Part shown: one piece after another, positions 23,601 to 34,409 of the stretch | Layout: each line of letters starts with the position of its first letter | How positions within the stretch are numbered: position 1 is the first letter of the stretch | Assembly: GCF_025612915.1 (NCBI RefSeq) | Contig: NC_069112.1 | Location: 54,651,082-54,715,081, forward strand | Direction: 5' to 3' | From: Magallana angulata | Lineage: Eukaryota; Mollusca; Bivalvia; Ostreida; Ostreidae | DNA: 64,000 bases | The notes under the pieces: model-generated | What the model was told of the DNA's origin: nothing | What the model saw: the letters and a program-made list of their open reading frames with translations, nothing else | Databases searched by the model: none | Position numbers and translations under genes: made by a program

Positions 23601-24378
23601 TGTTGGCCCAACGTTGGGCCAACATTGTGTGCCCAACGCCAACCATCGACCAACGGTACAACCAATTACCAACGTTGGCCCAACGTAGTCATGCTATCTG
23701 GGCAGTACTTTGATTATTATTATTATTATCATAAATATCTCAAAAGTAATTTGCTGCGTATGCTTGAATCTGTAAGAACATCTCTTTTAGTTGCATAATA
23801 AGGGGGGTGTGCGGCCATTTTGTGCATTTGCGGATAATGTAAAATGTAAACATTTCTTGAACTGGCTTGTGTCTGCCCAAATCTGACTAAACCTGTTATC
23901 AAAAATTCAACAACAACAAAACAAATATGAGGTTCTACATGTTGCACTGTATGTAAATTACGCATACAAAAGCCGAACAATGCCTTTTTGATCACTTTGA
24001 ACTGCGAAGCTACAGACTTAAATTCAAGATTTCAAGATTTAAAGTTCAAAAAAGTATGAAAGAAAGTCATAAGTGTCCACTCTACAACCATTTGTTGAGA
24101 AAAATGTCTAAACTTGCTTTTTTAAATTGTAACTTTGTCTCAAAAGAAGATACTCTATTCTTAAATGAGTATCAAAAACCCAGTTCGCACGAGATATTTA
24201 TGTGTCTATGGGGTAATATTATTTAATGAAGTTATATCATCATTAAAATACATGTAAATATTTTAACACAATTCCCCTCGGTGGATTTCGCTATCCTATA
24301 GTCGTAGTAATGAATGAATCTATTACTGTCCATTTTCCAGAAGCAGTCCATCTTAAAAATTGATCAACGTGCCAAACC

Positions 24379-26046
24379 ATGGACCCTCACCGCAGTGGTC
24401 AAGATGTGTTACGGTGTGGTCTCTGTGAAAACCCAGGTCCCTCTATGTATTGCAATGTTTGTCACATAAGTCTATGTAAAGTTTGCGTGGGTGAACATCT
24501 CTCTGATGAATCCATAGAACACAGAGTGGTGCCATTTAGAAAGCGAGGGTCCATTCTTACTTGTAAAAATCATTCCCCGAAAATTTGTGAACTTTACTGT
24601 GAGCAATGTAATGGTCCAATCTGCTCTCTATGTGTCTCATCTGGTGACCATGAACAACACAAGAAAATTGACATTTTTAAACATTTTGAAAACAAAAAAG
24701 CAGAAATTAAAGAAGATTTACAAGAGCTAGAGTATAATATTTATCCAACATACCAAAAAATTGCAACAACGATCCCAGTTCGAAGAGACAAGGTGAAAGA
24801 AAACTCACAAAAATTGAAATCAGACATCAGCAAACATAGTGAAATTTTGCATAGGAAAATAGATGATCTGATAGAAAAAGGAAGAAAGCGGGTAGATAGA
24901 ATTGACCATATTATTCTTGTTGCCTTAGATGAACAAGAAAGTGAATACACACACTGCATTTCTGAAATCAGGGAAAATATAGTATGTTTGAGAACATTAC
25001 TGGAATCCAATGACATATGTCTTGTCTCGTCATACCGACCCAGAGTTGATAGGTTTAGAACACTACCAGCTAAACCTTTGTTGACAAAATCAATTTTTTC
25101 GCCTAAAAAGGTTAACGAAGAAATACATTTTGAACCCTTGCATTACGTGTTAGGATCATTACTCAGAAAAGAGGAACAAGGATATATATTGAAACTTCCG
25201 GATCCATTGTCTTCTCACAAAGACAGAACACTCACTGATGTACCCCAGATCATCTCAAACACTGATATTCAGTATGGAAATCCTGGTAAATTCCGCAGTA
25301 TATCCTGTTTAAATGATAAAGAATTCTGGACTTGTGGTGAAGATAATATTATGAGACTGTTCAATTTTTATGGAGAACTTATGAGGTCAATCCAAACCAA
25401 GTCCGGAAAATGGCCAAAGGACATTGCAGTGACTAAAAATGGAGATATAGTTTATACTGATCCGTGGAATTTTACTCTGAACATAGTGAAAAATACACAA
25501 ATATATGACTTAGTTAGACTACAGGAATGGAAACCCAATTTTGTATGTTGTTCATCCACTGGTGACTTTCTCGTTGTTATGTTCAAAGATAATGACGAGG
25601 ATGCAAAAGTTGTGCGCTACGCTGGTTCCACAGAAAAACAAACTATTCAGTTCGATGCGGAAGGCCAGTCTCTTTTTCGTGCTCCTGATTATCAATGTGG
25701 CCTCGATTGCACTACATACATAGCTGAAAATAGGAATCTAGATATTTGTGTGGCTGACGTTCATAACCAAGCAATAATTGTCGTTAATCGTGCTGGGGAG
25801 CTTAGATTTCGGTACACTGGTATCATGAAACCTATCGGCATCACTACAGACAGCCAGGGACGAATCTTGGCAGCAGACAGTCACAACAATCTTATCCACA
25901 TCCTGGATCAAGACGGGCAGTTCCTTCGCTTCATTGATAATTGTGGATTAGATACTCCATGGACTTTAAGTGTGGACAATGACGATAAACTAGTGGTGTT
26001 GATGAAAGACATTGGTAATGTGAAGAAGATCCAATACTGTCTGTAA
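24379..26046 (+). CDS. B-box/coiled-coil/NHL (TRIM-like) protein, B type
   Basis: An intact 555-residue protein in one coding exon. B-box 1 zinc ligands are Cys13, Cys16, Cys25, Cys28, Cys33, Cys36 and His40. B-box 2 runs from Cys62 to the HEQH near 91-94. A coiled coil (about 100-205) with repeated Lys/Glu heptads follows, then a linker and the NHL propeller (about 270-555) ending [12 protein letters not shown]. No RING finger, signal peptide or membrane segment is seen, so a direct ubiquitin-ligase role is not supported. Related B-box/NHL proteins act in cytosolic signalling, RNA control and innate immunity; which applies here is unknown. The start ATG at 24379 (AAACCATGG) has a strong context. 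The splice acceptor (CCATTTTCCAG ending 24340) and the promoter block at 19695 suggest an untranslated first exon. There is no upstream ATG between the acceptor and the start. Confidence 0.94.
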   Translation: MDPHRSGQDVLRCGLCENPGPSMYCNVCHISLCKVCVGEHLSDESIEHRVVPFRKRGSILTCKNHSPKICELYCEQCNGPICSLCVSSGDHEQHKKIDIFKHFENKKAEIKEDLQELEYNIYPTYQKIATTIPVRRDKVKENSQKLKSDISKHSEILHRKIDDLIEKGRKRVDRIDHIILVALDEQESEYTHCISEIRENIVCLRTLLESNDICLVSSYRPRVDRFRTLPAKPLLTKSIFSPKKVNEEIHFEPLHYVLGSLLRKEEQGYILKLPDPLSSHKDRTLTDVPQIISNTDIQYGNPGKFRSISCLNDKEFWTCGEDNIMRLFNFYGELMRSIQTKSGKWPKDIAVTKNGDIVYTDPWNFTLNIVKNTQIYDLVRLQEWKPNFVCCSSTGDFLVVMFKDNDEDAKVVRYAGSTEKQTIQFDAEGQSLFRAPDYQCGLDCTTYIAENRNLDICVADVHNQAIIVVNRAGELRFRYTGIMKPIGITTDSQGRILAADSHNNLIHILDQDGQFLRFIDNCGLDTPWTLSVDNDDKLVVLMKDIGNVKKIQYCL

Positions 26047-26166
26047 ACAAACTGAATGATTGGCTTTAAGCCTTACATCTTAACAAACCGCGGTGTTGCT
26101 TAATTATATGTTGCATGTAATTTTATCGTTGAGAGACTCAAGTTGTAAGTTTTTTTTGTTTTATTA

Positions 26167-27431
26167 GAAAACTAGAAAACTGACCAGTCAGGAAGGGCCC
26201 CGCTATGACAATTAATATAGATAAGTGAAAAAAAACTTTGAATTCCATCCTCCTTATATTAACAATGAAATATATTCTTTATCAAATACCATCCTTAAAC
26301 TGAGGGGTAAAATATAAAGGTGCAGCTCATGGAATGAGAGTTTAATTTGATTACATTTTTTAAAAAATATGAAAATTAGGAGTAACAACTGTATTTTTAA
26401 AATTTCAAGATAATTCCTGAATGTCCAAAAACTCTAAATAGTCACCTTGTATCTGCATAAAACAGGGATAACCTTATGTCTTATAAAAAAAACTAAATTA
26501 AATGTGTATTTAAAAAAGATTTAAACAGGTGTTTTATAAAAAGCAAGCCTTCAGTGAATGCAAATACATTGTAACACCCAGGGTTGACCTCAAGGTGTTC
26601 ATTAATCTTCATATGACAGATAGAGAAATGCCTCTAAATTTTCTGCAGCAGGCAAGATAATTAATCCCAGGGGATTAATTGTTCTGCTCTCTCATCCTTT
26701 TCTTCTAAATTTACAATAAGATTTTTTTCTCTTCAGAAATGACAGAATTGGGTTATTATCTGATTACCTGTTAAAATTAACAGCATTAAGGCAGAAAAAA
26801 ATAAAATAAATAATTAAAAAATAAAATAGTGAAAAAGGATATCTTAATATATATCTTAATTTTAGAATTTAATAAAATTATCATAAATCATTGTGTGCGG
26901 TATTTTAACCGAAATAAAGTATGCATATTATATCTTAAATCCATATTTCAAAGAATGTACACATTACTACACATCATTCAAATTTGACCTTAACTTCAAA
27001 ACAAAGTTCATTTGCAGACACAGGCAGTGCAGTAATTAATCTCAATGTGACAGATAAAAATAAAGCTTAGGATTTTCTTCCTGTGGAAGGTTAATTAATC
27101 CCAAAGGACAAATATTGCACAGCCTTCCAAGTATACAATGGTAACATTCTCATCAGTTATCTCTCTTTGCCCATTCATTCTTATGCATAGTTAAGGAATC
27201 TACCCCACCACCCCAGCTCCAAACCAGAAGACATAGAGAACCAAACTAAGCATCAAAATATGTGTTCTGCCTACTGAACTACCATACCAAATTTGAACTT
27301 GATTGAGCAACCATAAAAAAGTTATTAGAAAAAAACAGAAAATTTGTGGACGGAAGAGTGACAGACGGACGGACAGACAGAGTGATTACTATAGGGCACC
27401 CGCAAATCTTTGAGGGGCCCTAATAATTAAT
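26167..27431. mobile_element. 1.26-kb insertion with AGGGCCCC ends
   Basis: The paralog reads straight through at about 43637-43640 (TTTTATTAGAAAATTAATGGTA), while this copy has about 1.26 kb between the same two phrases. Its ends share AGGGCCCC in inverted orientation (left AGGGCCCCGCTATGACA, right CTTTGAGGGGCCCT). It includes a GACGGACGGACAGACAG run (27368-27384) and two partly similar stretches with TTAATCCCA. It has no transposase, so it looks like a non-autonomous element; the superfamily is unknown. Confidence 0.65.
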
Positions 27432-27790
27432 GGTATATTTGTTGGTATATATTATTGGTATATTAGTTGGTACATGTATATTACTTATAAGACTTTTAAA
27501 TGCCTTATCACTTTCACTGTTACAATAATCATTGTTTGATACATCACATCATTAGAATAACTGATTTTTTATTCTTATCTAAAAAAAAAAAATAATCATG
27601 GATATGAAACAAAAATATCTGTGATCAAAACTTACTCGAACATATTTCTTAGCATTTTTAAAACATTATATAAACTAGTTTAATTATAGGTTTCATTGTG
27701 TCAGGTAGTGCCAGATTTTGTAACCGTGTTTGTGACAGTTATTGTCAAACATTGTCAACAAAATTTAATTTTTCATGAATTTTATTTTAA

Positions 27791-27794
<4 letters not shown>

Positions 27795-27871
<77 letters not shown>
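27795..27871. repeat. (AT)n microsatellite
   Basis: About 38 AT units. The duplicated site at about 43993-44005 has only a few, so the tract expanded after duplication. Confidence 0.98.
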
Positions 27872-27872
<1 letters not shown>

Positions 27873-28018
27873 TTAACAATAATTTTCTTGACAATAAAAA
27901 AACAAAAGCTTAGCAAATATGCAAGAGTTGATAGATTAATTCATATACTAGTATTCATTTCAAATTAATAAATGGAATTATTCTTAAATTAAACTTATAA
28001 TTGTAAAAATTTTAAATT

Positions 28019-28020
<2 letters not shown>

Positions 28021-28085
<65 letters not shown>
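28021..28085. repeat. (CT)n microsatellite
   Basis: About 32 units; the paralogous tract at 44157 is about half as long. Confidence 0.98.
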
Positions 28086-28088
<3 letters not shown>

Positions 28089-28507
28089 TTCATTCTCTCC
28101 AATACACAATTCATGTTCTACATTCATTGCATGACAAATTCCAGTAGAAAATATTCAGTTCAGTTTGAAAACAATTACAGAATTATACTGTGAATAACAT
28201 TCAAATTTCTCTAATTCTTTTCTTTTTCTTATTAAAAAGAACCCATGCTATTGCTTCTCTACGTAGAAATTATTCAATTTTACCCTGTAAATATTAGAAC
28301 ATCGATATAAATTTTCAAGTGAAACAATCACTTAAACTATTTTATTCAACCATAGATAAAAATTCACATCGTGTTATAATTTCTTCAATAAAAATTTCCA
28401 AGGATTTTCCGTTTTTCAAACTGATTTTTTTTTCTTTGAAAAAGTTCAAGAGAAATTCATGTGAGGCACAATTGTTTGACTGTGTGTACAAAACATATCA
28501 CAGAAAA

Positions 28508-28709
28508 AACTGTTTACATGGCTATTTTTGCTATGTGTTTTTTTTCGCCCTTCTTCACTTGCCACGTCTTGAATTCGCTAGTACAAAGTTGTGTTTAAAA
28601 ACAGACAATAATAGACATTGTTATTCGATCAGTCTTAAATTTGCTCGCTGAAAATAAGGGCGAAAGGAGCGAAAATAAAACGGGAGCGAATATTTCCCTG
28701 TATACAGTA
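28508..28709. mobile_element. MITE family 1, copy 2
   Basis: Starts ACTGTTTACATGGCTATTTT and ends ATTTCCCTGTATACAGTA. The body phrases (AAAGGAGCGAAAATAAAA) are shared with 44623-44823, the same insertion in the duplicated flank. Confidence 0.75.
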
Positions 28710-28949
28710 TTCAGGTGCTATGTATAACATTGACATTTACATTGAGCAAATAGAACAATACTGCTGTAATAGAAATCAAGCATTTCTGTACGAACAAGTT
28801 GTGTACCATTTGAGCAAATATAGCATTCATAATAGGCTTTACATTATGAGGAAAATATATAACAGAAAAATAAAAAATATATAAAAATATGAGCATAAAC
28901 CGTTAATATTTTTCAATATAAGAAATGAATTAAGCTAAAGGAAGTCTTA

Positions 28950-31019
28950 AAATCTTAAATAATTATGGAGTTAAATTACCAGATATTTTTTTTCTTTTTG
29001 TGATAGTTATGTAGATAACATTGTCATTAGAGAGCAAGATATTATAAATATAATTACAATTTTACCTTCAAACAAAGCCATTGGACCAGATACCATAAAT
29101 CACAAGATCTTGAAAAGCACAATATATACAATTGTTAAACCCTTATGCTTACTTTTCAATAGATCATTGAACGACTGTATATTTCATTGCTCATCGAAAA
29201 TAACAAATGCACTTCCTTTATTTAAGAAAGATTACCCGTCTGAACCGTCAAATTACAGACCTGTTTCGCTTTTGAGTTGTGTTGGTAAAATAATGGAACG
29301 CATTGTATTTGAGCATTTGTACAATATTTTCATGAAAAAAAATCTATTTTACAAATACCAGGCGGGTTTCTTACCAGGTCATTCAACAGTATATCAACTT
29401 ATTGAAACTTATGACTGTATTTTAAAAGCCATTGATGAAGGCAAAACAACTTGTGTAGTTTTTTGTGACCTGTCCAAAGCCTTCGATCGAGTATGACACA
29501 AGGGTTTGTTATTTAAGCTTCAAACGTATGGAATCGAGGGTAATTTGTTGAGAAGGTTTCAGAGCTACGTAGTTAATAGGAAACAGAGAGTTGTGTACCG
29601 TAATACATACTTGTCTGTGAATACATTATATGCAGGGGTTCCTCGGGGATCTGTATTAGGACCTCTTTTGTTTTTTAATATGTGAATGATGTAGCTAATT
29701 ATATGCTGACTTTTTGAAGACTATTTGCTAATGATAATAGTTTACAAGATTATTCGGATAATTTCAAAATTATAGAAAATAACATTCATGTAAATCAGGA
29801 TCTTTTGACATTAGATAATTGGTCTAAAAAGTGGCTTCTTAAATTTAATCCATCAAAAACAAAAGTTATGTATTTTAACACCAAAAAATCTTTTTAAATA
29901 TCCATCTCCATATGGACAGCATATATGGATAACATCAAAGCAAAGGCACACAAAAAATTAAATCTAATGAGAAAACTAAAATAAATCGTAAATCTTTATC
30001 GCTTATGTACACATCCTTCATTAGGCCACATTTGGAATATGCTTCAGGAGTTTAGGGAAAATGTTCTCTTGCAGACACAGAAAAGCTTAAACAAGTACAA
30101 CTAACTGCAGCTAGAATTGTTTCTGGTTTATCAATTTTTGCTTCCAGAGACTCGCTCTACTAAGAAACAGGTTGGAATTTTTTAAGTACAAGGCGTAAAA
30201 TAGCTAGACTAAAACAATGTTCAAGGTAGATAAAAATATAATTCCTTCTAACATTAAGGAATGTTTTCCAGACAAGCGGTGTAATTTGTCTATTTCATAC
30301 GATGAGAAATTCTCAGAACTATTCGTTACCAAAATGTCGCTTGCAAGTGTACAAATCTTCTTTAATTCCAACATGCAGTCATTGGGGAATGGAACTCCTT
30401 ACCTCTGCATATCAGGGAGGTTAATTCATTATCAACTTTCATCAATTCGATATTTTAAAATGTAAATAAATCTCAGCCATCATACTTCTCTTTTGGAGAT
30501 AGATCCTACAATATAATCCATACTAAACTACGTTATAATTGCATGCTAAATTATGACTAATTTCGATATAATATCATTGATAGTCCTTTATGTACATGTG
30601 GAAAAGACAATTATCATTATTTTTTCTCTTCCACTAAGTATGCACGTACCAAAGACGAGCTAAATAATGTTTTTTATATTCGAAATTTGAATATAGTCAC
30701 CACATATGTGTTGCTCTGGGGCGATGTTACAATTAGTTATAGTGTAAATGAAACTTTGTTCTCTATGGTTCACCTTTTCAAAAAAAAATCTGAATGTTTT
30801 TCGTAATGTACAACACTTTATGTATTTATATCTATTTAATAGTGCCGTTAGCACCTCTAGTAAGGTATGTGATATATATTGAATCTGTTTTAATTATGTG
30901 ACCTTTTACGATGCTTTATATTACGTTTGTAAATAATTTTGTAGGGCGAGGGCTTAATAAGTTCTGAAACTTGTGCCCAATTGTGTAAGTATACAATAAA
31001 ATATGTTCAAACCAAACCA
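28950..31019 (+). mobile_element. Jockey/CR1-like LINE, 5'-truncated and decayed
   Basis: A non-LTR retrotransposon fragment. Reverse transcriptase motifs in order: NKAIGPDTINHKILK, PSNYRPVSLLSCVGKIMERI, YQAGFLPGHSTVYQL, VVFCDLSKAFDRV, GVPRGSVLGPLLF, then LFAND where active elements have FADD, and KWLLKFNPSKTKVMYF. A later phrase, GEWNSLPLHIREV, is typical of the C-terminus of these elements. The frame is interrupted many times: a stop right after AFDRV (29494), stops after GPLLFFNM, and several frame changes up to 30460. It is therefore dead. The 3' end has AATAAAATATG and ends in a short CAAACC repeat (31009-31019). The 5' half (endonuclease) is missing. The paralogous flank at 45.25 kb lacks it. 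Confidence 0.9.
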
Positions 31020-31459
31020 ATTGTAAGAAAAGGCACCTATTCAAGCAAAAACCATTTCAACCATATGACGATACAGTTCATTCGTTTAAACCCTGTGTAT
31101 GTACTGATCAATAACAAGCGCTTTAAATATTCATTTTCTTTACTTACCAACGCTTAAAAACCTGAACGAAATTCAGACTTGAAATCGCCATGTTGGATTG
31201 TAGAGGTAGTAGCTTATTTTCTCCTTAAAATTGAGTTTATAAAAATACGTTACATTTTCTTATCTTTAATTAAACTTATCATCAATGTTCTAAATCTCAT
31301 GTTTAAAAATTTACATGAATAGTCAATCACTTAACGTGAAAGTTAGCACTTTTGTTAGTGCATATAATTTGGCATTCTTTCAAGATTAAGCCTGTGACCT
31401 AAAATGGCTTTTTTTTTATCGTAAAACATGAAGAAAAATTAAACTTCTTGTTATTTCAG
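31020..31459. other. Upstream region of the 31488 gene
   Basis: AT-rich, ending in the splice acceptor TTGTTATTTCAG (31459). Unlike the other genes I find no TTTAAA/donor promoter block within it or nearby, so the first exon of the 31488 gene is not identified. Confidence 0.5.
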
Positions 31460-31473
31460 AATATTTCACTAGA

Positions 31474-31491
31474 ATGGAAAACGGTGTATGA
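31474..31491 (+). promoter_or_regulatory. Five-codon upstream ORF overlapping the start
   Basis: ATGGAAAACGGTGTATGA encodes MENGV. Its stop overlaps the main ATG at 31488 (ATGA), a layout that allows termination-coupled reinitiation. Role inferred. Confidence 0.6.
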
Positions 31492-33167
31492 AAATGGACC
31501 CAAATCGCAGTGGACAAGACGTCTTACGATGTCATCTGTGTGAGACACCTATTCCTTCTATGTACTGTGATATTTGTAACATACAGCTCTGTAAAGCATG
31601 TGTTGGGGAACATGTATCGGATGATTTCCAAAAACACTCAGTGGTGCTATTCAAAAAGCGCGGATCTACTCCAAAATGCCCAAAGCATGCCTCAAAAATA
31701 TGTGAACTTCACTGTGCAGAGTGTAATAATTCAATATGTGCGATTTGTGTTTCCTCTGGTGAACATGAACAGCACAAAAAAGTTGACATGTTAGAATATT
31801 TTGAAAATAAAAAAGGAGAAAGTCAAATCGATCTTGAAGAACTGGAGGAAGCAATTTTTTCTCAATATCAAAAGATTGCAAGCAACATTCTAAGTCAAAA
31901 ATCTGATCTTCTGAAAAACTCTCAAAAGTTAAAAGCAACAATTGACAAAAATGGAGAAGAATGGCATAAAGCAATCGATAACCTTATTAAGAATTTAAAA
32001 ATCATCATCGATGAAATGGACTCCAGGCACAATGCTGTTCTAAATAAACAAGAATCAGATACTGAACGAAGAATTTCAGAAATCAAGCAGGTCATATATG
32101 AACAGAAAAAACTTATGGAGTCGTACGATGTTGGCCTTGTATTTGCATACAAATCCAAGAATAATGAATTCAGAGAATTGCCTCCAAAAATAACAGTTTC
32201 CTTACCAACATTTACACCACATCAGATCAACACGGAAAAGATGTATGAACAGTTTGGGTTTCTAACAGCATTATCAATAAAAGATGACGAAAATGGCTGT
32301 ACTACTCCTGTAGATGATGCCATACCTCCATCTGCTAGACCATTGATTGATAAAGCAAAGATTCTTACAGCAGTAACCACTGATTATGTTGTCCATGATT
32401 CGTTTGTGAGCGTTTGTTGTCTTCGCGATGATGAAGTTTGGACAAGTAGCCATAACAACATTTTAAAACTGTACAATCTAAATGGAAAATTATTAAAGTC
32501 AATCAAAACAAGACCGTGGTTCATTCCATGTGGTATAGCGTTGACAGGTTGCAGTAATGTTGTTTTTGGCGATTCCTTTAATGGATCGTTGAACATTGTG
32601 AAGGACACACAAATATGGGAAGTAATAAGACTACAGGGATGGACACCACATGGTGTCTGTAGTACGTCCTCTGATGACTTACTCGTTATCATGGTCACTA
32701 ATGATCGACAAGAAAAAGTCGTGCGTTACTCTGGATTCGCTGAAAAACAAAGCATTCAGTTTGATGACAAAAATCAACCGCTCTATTCAGGAAGCAGAAT
32801 CAATTATTTCCCTAAATGTATCACTGAGAACAGGAACTTGGATATTTGTGTAGCTGATTGTGAAGCCGGTGCAGTAGTGGTGGTCAACCAAGCCGGTAAA
32901 CTCCGATTCCGTTACACTGGTCCCAAATCTTATGTTTTGGACGTTTTTCGACCATTTGGAATCACTTCTGACAGCCAAAGTCGGATCCTGATATCTGATT
33001 ACTATAACCACAATATTCACGTCGTTGACAAGGACGGACACTTCCTTCGCTACATAAACAACTGCGAATTGAGGAGTCCAAGGGGTTTATGTGTAGACAG
33101 CAACGATAATCTCATTGTAGTGGAATATGATACAGGAAAAATCAAGAAAATCAATTATAACGATTAA
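31488..33167 (+). CDS. B-box/coiled-coil/NHL (TRIM-like) protein, divergent member
   Basis: An intact protein of 559 residues from 31488 (MKMDPN), or 557 from the second ATG at 31494, which fits the MDP start of the siblings. B-box 1 (Cys13, 16, 25, 28, 33, 36, His40, His48 counted from MDP) and B-box 2 (Cys62, His65, Cys74, Cys77, Cys82, Cys85, His91, His94) are complete. A long coiled coil (about 100-205) follows, then the NHL propeller with DEVWTS, GIALTG, DICVADCEAGAVVVVN, GKLRFRYTG, DSQSRILISD and GHFLRYINNCEL. Its propeller has a small insertion (KSYVLDVFR) before one blade. It is clearly less similar to the others than they are to each other, so it is an older branch. No RING. A polyadenylation signal lies at 33222. 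Confidence 0.94.
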   Translation: MKMDPNRSGQDVLRCHLCETPIPSMYCDICNIQLCKACVGEHVSDDFQKHSVVLFKKRGSTPKCPKHASKICELHCAECNNSICAICVSSGEHEQHKKVDMLEYFENKKGESQIDLEELEEAIFSQYQKIASNILSQKSDLLKNSQKLKATIDKNGEEWHKAIDNLIKNLKIIIDEMDSRHNAVLNKQESDTERRISEIKQVIYEQKKLMESYDVGLVFAYKSKNNEFRELPPKITVSLPTFTPHQINTEKMYEQFGFLTALSIKDDENGCTTPVDDAIPPSARPLIDKAKILTAVTTDYVVHDSFVSVCCLRDDEVWTSSHNNILKLYNLNGKLLKSIKTRPWFIPCGIALTGCSNVVFGDSFNGSLNIVKDTQIWEVIRLQGWTPHGVCSTSSDDLLVIMVTNDRQEKVVRYSGFAEKQSIQFDDKNQPLYSGSRINYFPKCITENRNLDICVADCEAGAVVVVNQAGKLRFRYTGPKSYVLDVFRPFGITSDSQSRILISDYYNHNIHVVDKDGHFLRYINNCELRSPRGLCVDSNDNLIVVEYDTGKIKKINYND

Positions 33168-33221
33168 AACGGATTGATTTTGTCCATTACGTTTGTGTAA
33201 AATGAATGTGTTGTTTAAAAC

Positions 33222-33227
33222 AATAAA
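33222..33227 (+). terminator. Polyadenylation signal of the 31488 gene
   Basis: AATAAA 55 bases after the stop codon, in an AT-rich context (AACAATAAATCAATTT). Confidence 0.6.
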
Positions 33228-33329
33228 TCAATTTAATACCATTTACCTAACATCTAGGCATTTTATTAACCTTTTTGCAATAGTGAAAAGCCTTTTTTAT
33301 TCAAAAAAATAATAACGCATCCATGAATA

Positions 33330-33870
33330 AAAGGAGCATGGTAACAATTTCGGTCAAATATTATTTTTACGATTTTGATGTATACAAAACGTCAGTAAGG
33401 CATTTTTAATAGGCAACTAAAATTTGAATGTTAAATTCGTTGAGTTTTAAGCGAGATGCAAATTTTTTTTCTGGTATATTGAACCCAGGTAAACAAAAAC
33501 AGGGCATGCGTCTTGTTTACATGACGGATAATTGTGAGCCCTGTGTCTTGCTTATAACACTTCATCAACCCTCAGATATGATGCTCCATCATAATGGCTA
33601 TTAACTGAGTATCATAGATATATAATGAATCATGTTAAGAAAGTGTGTGTACAGGTATATATAGCTTTACTTTTAGACAATAAAAAGTTAGAATGAAAAC
33701 CAATAATTATTTAAATACAATTTTAAATTTTTTTTATTTTCAATACAATTATATAAGAATAATCTAGAAATCAAAAACAAATCAATCCAGTAATGTGTTT
33801 GATTATTAGATACATAAAACATAATTGATTAAATCAGAATAAAACGTTTAATTTAACCAAAATCGTATTC
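33330..33870. mobile_element. MITE family 2, decayed copy
   Basis: Left end AAAGGAGCATGGTAACAATT and right end TTTAACCAAAATCGTATTC. It shares GTAAGGCATTTTTAAT, GTAAACAAAAACAGGGCA and CTTGTTTACAT with the copies at 7267 and 39526. It is an older, independent insertion. Confidence 0.75.
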
Positions 33871-33981
33871 ATCCACTACCTAACCTGAATCACAGATACC
33901 GTACACTTTAAAACTTATTAGTGTATAAGATATCATATTCAGTATATTATTTGATGTTTGTGTTAAGTGTTTTGCATCCGG

Positions 33982-33982
33982 T

Positions 33983-34018
<36 letters not shown>

Positions 34019-34022
34019 TCTC
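33982..34022. repeat. (CT)n microsatellite
   Basis: About 20 units with one TATC interruption. Confidence 0.97.
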
Positions 34023-34115
34023 ATGTAATTAACATTAATCAGAAGAAACCATTTTACAAATCTCAATATATCTCATGAATTTGAATCAGTCAATCACATT
34101 TTTATTGATTGAAAT

Positions 34116-34211
34116 TGGAACAGACTTTTAAATTCTTGTTATTGGTGATCTTACACTGGTAGCAACACAATCAAGTGTAAATACAAGTTCTCACGATCTT
34201 AAAACGCACAG
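34116..34211 (+). promoter_or_regulatory. Candidate core promoter and first exon, copy a
   Basis: GGAACAGACTTTTAAATTCT (TTTTAAA near 34126-34132), then CGCACAG|GTACGT with the GT at 34212. It is diverged from the 3287 type but has the same layout and spacing. Confidence 0.45.
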
Positions 34212-34314
34212 GTACGTTTAAATAGCTGCTGTTTGATGTTTGTGTTTTTTTAAATATCAATATACCTCTTGAAGTTGATTCATTCACTTTAACTTTTTCA
34301 TCGATCGATATTGG

Positions 34315-34409
34315 ACTAGCTAGACATTTAAATTCATTTATGTCGATGATCTCACATCAGTAGCTACAGTAAGTGTAAATGCAAGAGCTTGCAATGTTAA
34401 AGCGTACAG
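34315..34409 (+). promoter_or_regulatory. Candidate core promoter and first exon, copy b
   Basis: AGCTAGACATTTAAATTCAT (TTTAAA 34327-34332), then GCGTACAG|GTATCT with the GT at 34410. Direct duplicate of copy a, 200 bp downstream. Either copy could serve the acceptors at 35408 or 36782. Confidence 0.45.

Larger units (their letters stand above)
20596..23702. mobile_element. Foldback-type DNA element of ACGTTGGCCCA palindromes
   Basis: A 3.1-kb element with perfect 34-bp terminal inverted repeats (left CCCAGATAGCATGACTACGT; right 23669-23702). Both ends continue into many copies of the palindromic words ACGTTGGGCCAACGT and ACGTTGGCCCAACGT. The left arm is a near-perfect palindrome (20610-20850); the right arm is a tandem array (23055-23600). 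The middle (about 20950-23050) is AT-rich with no recognisable transposase, so the element is non-autonomous. I see no clear target-site duplication and cannot assign a superfamily. The matching introns at 8.85 kb and 41.1 kb lack it. Confidence 0.85.
26047..28949. other. 3' flank of the 24379 gene, no gene seen
   Basis: Matches 43513-45250 except for the 1.26-kb insertion at 26167 and a greatly expanded (AT)n tract. Contains (CT)n and a MITE. No coding region. Confidence 0.75.

Noticed and set aside
27696-27968. 90-codon frame with a long Tyr-Ile run
   Set aside because: Direct reading of the (AT)n tract.
29110-30465. Working reverse transcriptase gene
   Set aside because: The LINE frame has many stops and frame changes and its FADD motif reads FAND.
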